A stretch of 17,107 bases of DNA, from assembly GCA_904502135.1 (NCBI GenBank), contig CAJGDE010000037.1, forward strand, positions 1-17,107, written 5' to 3'. The stretch is from Kiritimatiellia bacterium (lineage in GTDB: Bacteria > Verrucomicrobiota > Kiritimatiellia > RFP12 > UBA1067). The notes below the pieces were generated by a model. The model searched no databases, was not told the origin of the DNA, and saw only the letters and a program-made list of their open reading frames with translations. A program made the position numbers and the translations under genes. Of this stretch, positions 14,402 to 17,107 are shown piece by piece; position 1 is the stretch's first letter; the number at the start of each line of letters is the position of its first letter.

Positions 14402-16639
14402 TTACGAAACGTGAAGAACGCGTTCCTTGATTTCCTGCGTGCGTCCCTGATTCCAGAACTGCGACCCGATATAACCGCAGGTGCGTCTGGCGACATTCAG
14501 CTTAGACTCGTCGGTATTGCCGCATTTAGGGCACTTCCAAATGAGCTTGCCGCTTTCGTCCTTAACGATCTCGATCTCACCGTCGAAGCCGCACTCCTGG
14601 CAATAGTCACTCTTCGTATTAAGTTCAGCATACATGATGTTTTCGTAAATATACTGCATAATCGAAAGAACAGCCTTAAGATTCTGCTGCATATTCGGAA
14701 CTTCGACATACGAAATAGCGCCTCCCGGAGAAAGCTGCTGGAACTTCGATTCCGTTGAAAGCTTCGAAAACGCGTCGATCGGCTCTGTGACGTGAATATG
14801 ATAGGAGTTTGTGATGTAATTGCGGTCGGTGACACCCTTGATAACGCCAAAACGCTGCTGGAGACATTTTGAAAAACGGTAAGTGGTAGACTCAATGGGC
14901 GTGCCGTAAATCGAATAATCGATGTCTTCCGCCGCCTTCCACTTTGCTGTATACTCGTTGAGCTTTTTCATTATCTCAAGCCCCAAGGCCTCGCCTTCTG
15001 GCTCGGTGAGTTTCTTGCCTGTCAAAGCAAAGACACATTCCCAAAGTCCAGCGTAACCGAGCGAAATCGTTGAGTACCCGCCATACAGAAGCTTATCAAT
15101 CTTCTCGCCCTTCTTAAGACGCGCAAGAGCACCGTACTGCCAAAGAATCGGAGCGGCATCGGAAGTCGTGCCTTTTAAACGTTCATGACGGCATTGAAGC
15201 GCTTTGTGGCAAAGTTCGCATCGTTCATCAAAAATCTGCCAGAATTTTTCAATGTCAGAATGGGCGGAAAGCGCGACATCAACGAGGTTTATCGTAACAA
15301 CGCCCTGGTTGAAGCGTCCGTAATATTTCGGCTTTCCTGGCGTGTAGTTCAAAGCGTTGGAAGCATTGCCATACCCGCCTTCCGATCTGTCTGGCGTCAG
15401 GAACGAGCGACACCCCATACACGTATAGCAATCACCGTTACCGGCTGTTTGGCCCGTGGAAAGCTTGTACTCGCGCATTTTCTTCTCGGAAATATAGTCG
15501 GGAACCATGCGCCTTGCGGTGCACATCGCAGAAAGCTCCGTCAGATACCAATAGGGAGAATCTTCCTTTATATTCTGCTCTTCGAGAACATAAATGAGCT
15601 TCGGAAAAGCCGGCGTTACGTAAACGCCCTGTTCGTTCTTAACTCCGCGTATACGCTCTTTGAGAACCTCTTCGATGATAAGAGCGAGGTCTCTGCGCTC
15701 CATATCGTTCTTAGCCTCGCCAAGATACATAAACACGGTAACAAACGGAGCCTGGCCGTTTGTCGTCATAAGCGTGACAACCTGATACTGAATCGTCTGC
15801 ACGCCCTTTTGAATTTCTTTTATGACGCGCTTTTCGACGATCTTATTGAAAACGTCTTCGCTCATCTTAACGCCTGTTTCGGCGCATTCCTCTTCGAGCT
15901 CATGGCGAATCGCCTTGCGTGAAACATCAACAAAAGGAGCTAAGTGCGTAAGAGAGATCGATTGACCGCCGTATTGATTTGATGCTACCTGAGCGATAAT
16001 CTGAGTCGCTATATTGCACGCCGTGGAAAAACTCTTGGGCTTTTCGATCATCGTTCCGGAAATGACAGTTCCGTTCTGAAGCATATCCTCGAGATTGACA
16101 AGATCGCAATTATGCATATGCTGCGCATAATAATCCATATCGTGGAAATGGATGATGCCTTCTTTGTGGGCCTGAACGATATCGGCAGGCAAAAGAAGAC
16201 GCGCCGCCACGTCTTTGGAAACCTCGCCCGCCATATAATCGCGCTGCACCGAGTTGATACGCGGATTCTTGTTTGAATTCTCCTGCTTGACGTCTTCGTT
16301 GTTGCACTCGATAAGCGACATTATCTGCTGGTCGGTTGTATTGGCCTGACGCAGAAGATTTTGTTTATAGCGGTATGTGATATATTTCTTGGCCACCTCG
16401 TGAGCGCCCATTTCCATAATCTTCGTTTCAACGACGTCCTGGATCTCTTCGACCGTCATGGCTCTGTCGCGAGCCGCGCAGACGCCGGCTACCTCTTCGG
16501 CAATAAGCTTAATTCGCCCTTCTGAAAGAGCGCTCTTATAATCAACCGCCTGACTGGCCTTACGAATGGCGTTTTCGATTTTTGATATATCAAAATCCTT
16601 TTCTTCGCCACTACGCTTGATAATCTTCATTTGTTTCAT
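14402..16639 (-). CDS. nrdD: Anaerobic ribonucleoside-triphosphate reductase (class III)
   Basis: NrdD makes deoxyribonucleoside triphosphates without oxygen, using a glycyl radical installed by the radical-SAM activase NrdG. The 745 residues start with an ATP-cone at about 4-95 (KIIKRSGEEKDFDISKIENA), the allosteric dATP/ATP switch. The catalytic barrel includes the TCMGCRS stretch at 406-412, where Cys410 is a likely radical-relay cysteine. Near the C-terminus a zinc site is formed by Cys680, Cys683, Cys703 and Cys706, followed by RRTCGYIG at 718-725 with Gly722 as radical site. GAGGAGG stands about 5 bases before the ATG at 16639; the ATG at 16630 is less favoured. Two NrdR-like boxes flank its promoter. 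No nrdG is present downstream in the window, which is less usual because nrdD and nrdG are often adjacent. Confidence 0.97.
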   Translation of the reverse strand: MKQMKIIKRSGEEKDFDISKIENAIRKASQAVDYKSALSEGRIKLIAEEVAGVCAARDRAMTVEEIQDVVETKIMEMGAHEVAKKYITYRYKQNLLRQANTTDQQIMSLIECNNEDVKQENSNKNPRINSVQRDYMAGEVSKDVAARLLLPADIVQAHKEGIIHFHDMDYYAQHMHNCDLVNLEDMLQNGTVISGTMIEKPKSFSTACNIATQIIAQVASNQYGGQSISLTHLAPFVDVSRKAIRHELEEECAETGVKMSEDVFNKIVEKRVIKEIQKGVQTIQYQVVTLMTTNGQAPFVTVFMYLGEAKNDMERRDLALIIEEVLKERIRGVKNEQGVYVTPAFPKLIYVLEEQNIKEDSPYWYLTELSAMCTARRMVPDYISEKKMREYKLSTGQTAGNGDCYTCMGCRSFLTPDRSEGGYGNASNALNYTPGKPKYYGRFNQGVVTINLVDVALSAHSDIEKFWQIFDERCELCHKALQCRHERLKGTTSDAAPILWQYGALARLKKGEKIDKLLYGGYSTISLGYAGLWECVFALTGKKLTEPEGEALGLEIMKKLNEYTAKWKAAEDIDYSIYGTPIESTTYRFSKCLQQRFGVIKGVTDRNYITNSYHIHVTEPIDAFSKLSTESKFQQLSPGGAISYVEVPNMQQNLKAVLSIMQYIYENIMYAELNTKSDYCQECGFDGEIEIVKDESGKLIWKCPKCGNTDESKLNVARRTCGYIGSQFWNQGRTQEIKERVLHVS

Positions 16640-16662
16640 ATTGCCTCCTCAAACTTTAAAAT

Positions 16663-16678
16663 TTACTCTATTTTGTGT
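16663..16678 (-). promoter_or_regulatory. NrdR box 2 (downstream box) of nrdD
   Basis: On the minus strand this reads ACACAAAATAGAGTAA, matching about 12 of 16 positions of the NrdR consensus acaCwAtATaTwGtgt. It lies 16 bases from the stronger box at 16695-16710, giving a centre-to-centre distance of 32 bases, the usual spacing for NrdR pairs. It falls just downstream of the predicted transcription start (about 16683). Confidence 0.6.
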
Positions 16679-16689
16679 CTTCGTCGTAT

Positions 16690-16718
16690 ATGATACACTA
16701 AATATTGTATTTATGCAA
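16690..16718 (-). promoter_or_regulatory. Promoter of nrdD
   Basis: The minus strand has TTGCAT (16718-16713) and TATCAT (16695-16690, 5 of 6 to TATAAT) with a 17-base spacer. The -35 is weak beyond its TTG. The predicted start is near 16683, giving a leader of about 44 bases that ends with the GAGGAGG ribosome site. The 16-base spacer region coincides with NrdR box 1. Confidence 0.55.
16695..16710 (-). promoter_or_regulatory. NrdR box 1 (upstream box) of nrdD
   Basis: On the minus strand this reads ATACAATATTTAGTGT, matching about 14 of 16 positions of the NrdR consensus acaCwAtATaTwGtgt. It lies almost exactly between the predicted -35 and -10 elements, where bound NrdR would block RNA polymerase. 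NrdR is the ATP-cone repressor of ribonucleotide reductase genes in most bacteria; its gene is not in this window. Confidence 0.7.
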
Positions 16719-16782
16719 GTGGCAAAGTAAGTCGTTAGCGGTAGCGGTAGAAAGGAAAGATTAAGCATCCGCTCTACACCTA

Positions 16783-16818
16783 CACCTAATCTCTACACCA
16801 AAACTAAAAATTCCACTC
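16783..16818. repeat. Dispersed 36-base intergenic repeat, copy 2
   Basis: These bases are identical to 241-276, in the same orientation. Here the repeat continues leftward in similar C/T/A text (CTCTACACCTA at 16772-16782) and runs straight into the inverted repeat at 16817-16872. The plus strand has no G from 16772 to 16820. Confidence 0.8.
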
Positions 16819-16872
16819 TCGAACTCGAACTATCAACTAATAGAAGTTCGAGCTTGGAGTTCGAGTTCGAGA
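16817..16872. repeat. 15-bp perfect inverted repeat built from CTCGAA units
   Basis: Arm 16817-16831 (TCTCGAACTCGAACT) is the exact reverse complement of 16858-16872, with 26 bases between. A third AGTTCGAG lies inside the loop at 16845-16852, so the structure could pair in more than one way. On neither strand is the stem directly followed by a T tract, so it is not a clear terminator. Its function is unknown. Confidence 0.75.
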
Positions 16873-16876
16873 ATAG

Positions 16877-16999
16877 ATATCTCTTCCCTCTAAACTCTAA
16901 ACTTTCTAAACCTCCCAAACCTTCTAAACCCTCATTCAAACATTCTAACATTCAAACATTCTAACATTCCAACATTAACACCCTTATCCCACTTTTTCT
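16877..16999. other. 123-base tract with no G on the plus strand
   Basis: From 16877 to 16999 the plus strand contains only A, C and T. The first half (16881-16930) is made of degenerate CTAAAC-like words, and the second half holds the 16-bp tandem repeat. No open reading frame of credible length, promoter or RNA gene is visible. It lies far upstream of nrdD, about 240 bases beyond its start codon. Confidence 0.8.
16933..16980. repeat. Three-unit 16-bp tandem repeat
   Basis: The unit CATTCAAACATTCTAA occurs exactly at 16933-16948 and 16949-16964, followed by a diverged third unit CATTCCAACATTAACA at 16965-16980. Each unit itself consists of two related 8-base halves (CATTCAAA and CATTCTAA), so it probably grew by slippage. 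Confidence 0.85.
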
Positions 17000-17107
17000 G
17001 GGGTGATTTATCCCAATTTTCAAAAAAGCCCAATAAAACCCTATGAAAATTTATTTTCACACCCCTTCTTTTTCGGTGTAGACTTTTTCATCTGAAGGCG
17101 CTTTTCA
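17000..17107. other. Intergenic remainder at the right edge, no supported gene
   Basis: This stretch holds one copy of an 8-base direct repeat TTATCCCA at 17008-17015 whose partner is at 16984-16991, and a perfect palindrome-like element TGAAAAT-TT-ATTTTCA at 17044-17059. A minus-strand frame open from the window edge to a TAG at 17043-17041 (lysine-rich) might be the end of an upstream gene but is too short to support. Confidence 0.4.

Noticed and set aside
15185..15922. Long plus-strand open frame (245 codons) opposite nrdD
   Set aside because: It is antisense to the conserved catalytic region of NrdD, with no promoter, ribosome site or recognisable motif.
16817..16872. Inverted repeat as a rho-independent terminator
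   Set aside because: The 26-base loop is long and neither strand has a T run directly after the stem; the nearest T5 on the minus strand is several bases away.
16933..16980. Tandem repeat as a CRISPR array
   Set aside because: Units are 16 bp with no spacers, the third unit is diverged, and no cas gene is near.
17041..17107. End of a minus-strand gene entering from the right (lysine-rich C-terminus, stop TAG at 17043-17041)
   Set aside because: Only about 21 codons are visible, other frames are equally open for short stretches, and nothing recognisable is encoded.
1..17107. Mobile element, prophage or defence island
   Set aside because: No transposase, integrase, phage structural gene, toxin-antitoxin pair or restriction gene is present; the genes are housekeeping or carbohydrate-active.

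Overview
The window looks like a chromosomal piece from an anaerobic, polysaccharide-using bacterium. The standard genetic code works throughout, promoters are ordinary sigma-70 type (several with an extended -10 TGnTATAAT), and several genes have clear Shine-Dalgarno sites, which argues against Bacteroidetes. A class III (oxygen-sensitive) ribonucleotide reductase, secreted GH36 and GH3 glycosidases, a secreted SGNH esterase and a small FxCxxC/CPxCG zinc-ribbon protein together suggest the Planctomycetes-Verrucomicrobia-Lentisphaerae group (for example an uncultured gut Lentisphaerota/Kiritimatiellota lineage). That placement is inference only, since no marker rRNA is present. All protein genes lie on the minus strand; the only plus-strand gene is a tRNA-Leu.

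Layout from right to left, in transcription order. At 16640-17107 is a 468-base intergenic region. Its nrdD-proximal part carries a promoter with two NrdR-like boxes. The rest holds unusual repeats: one copy of a 36-base dispersed repeat, a 15-bp inverted repeat, a 16-bp tandem repeat and a 123-base tract without any G on the plus strand. Then follow nrdD (14402-16639), a metallo-beta-lactamase/beta-CASP RNase (12941-14341), a sugar nucleotidyltransferase (12021-12923) and a ComF-family phosphoribosyltransferase (11287-12009), closely spaced and probably co-transcribed at least in part. An SGNH hydrolase (10412-11236) has its own extended -10 promoter inside the end of comF.

From 10342 down to 528 runs a very tightly packed nine-gene cluster: ftsH, the diadenylate cyclase dacA/cdaA, a 46-residue CdaR/YbbR-like membrane peptide, ftsK, a RodZ-like membrane HTH protein, nagB, a 75-residue zinc-ribbon protein, a membrane-anchored DRGH nuclease and a secreted GH36 enzyme. 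Every junction is an overlap or a gap of at most 16 bases, so this is almost certainly one operon. It links membrane protein quality control, c-di-AMP synthesis, chromosome segregation, cell shape and amino-sugar metabolism. A bidirectional terminator (470-505) separates it from tRNA-Leu(GAG) at 350-434, and the N-terminus of a secreted GH3 enzyme (1-210) leaves the window on the left.

Most noteworthy points: the tiny open reading frame between dacA and ftsK, which keeps only the first membrane segment of CdaR/YbbR; the tandem NrdR boxes placed at the nrdD promoter; a probable leaderless ftsH transcript; and the repeated, strand-asymmetric intergenic DNA shared by both ends of the window. No mobile element, CRISPR array or defence system was found.
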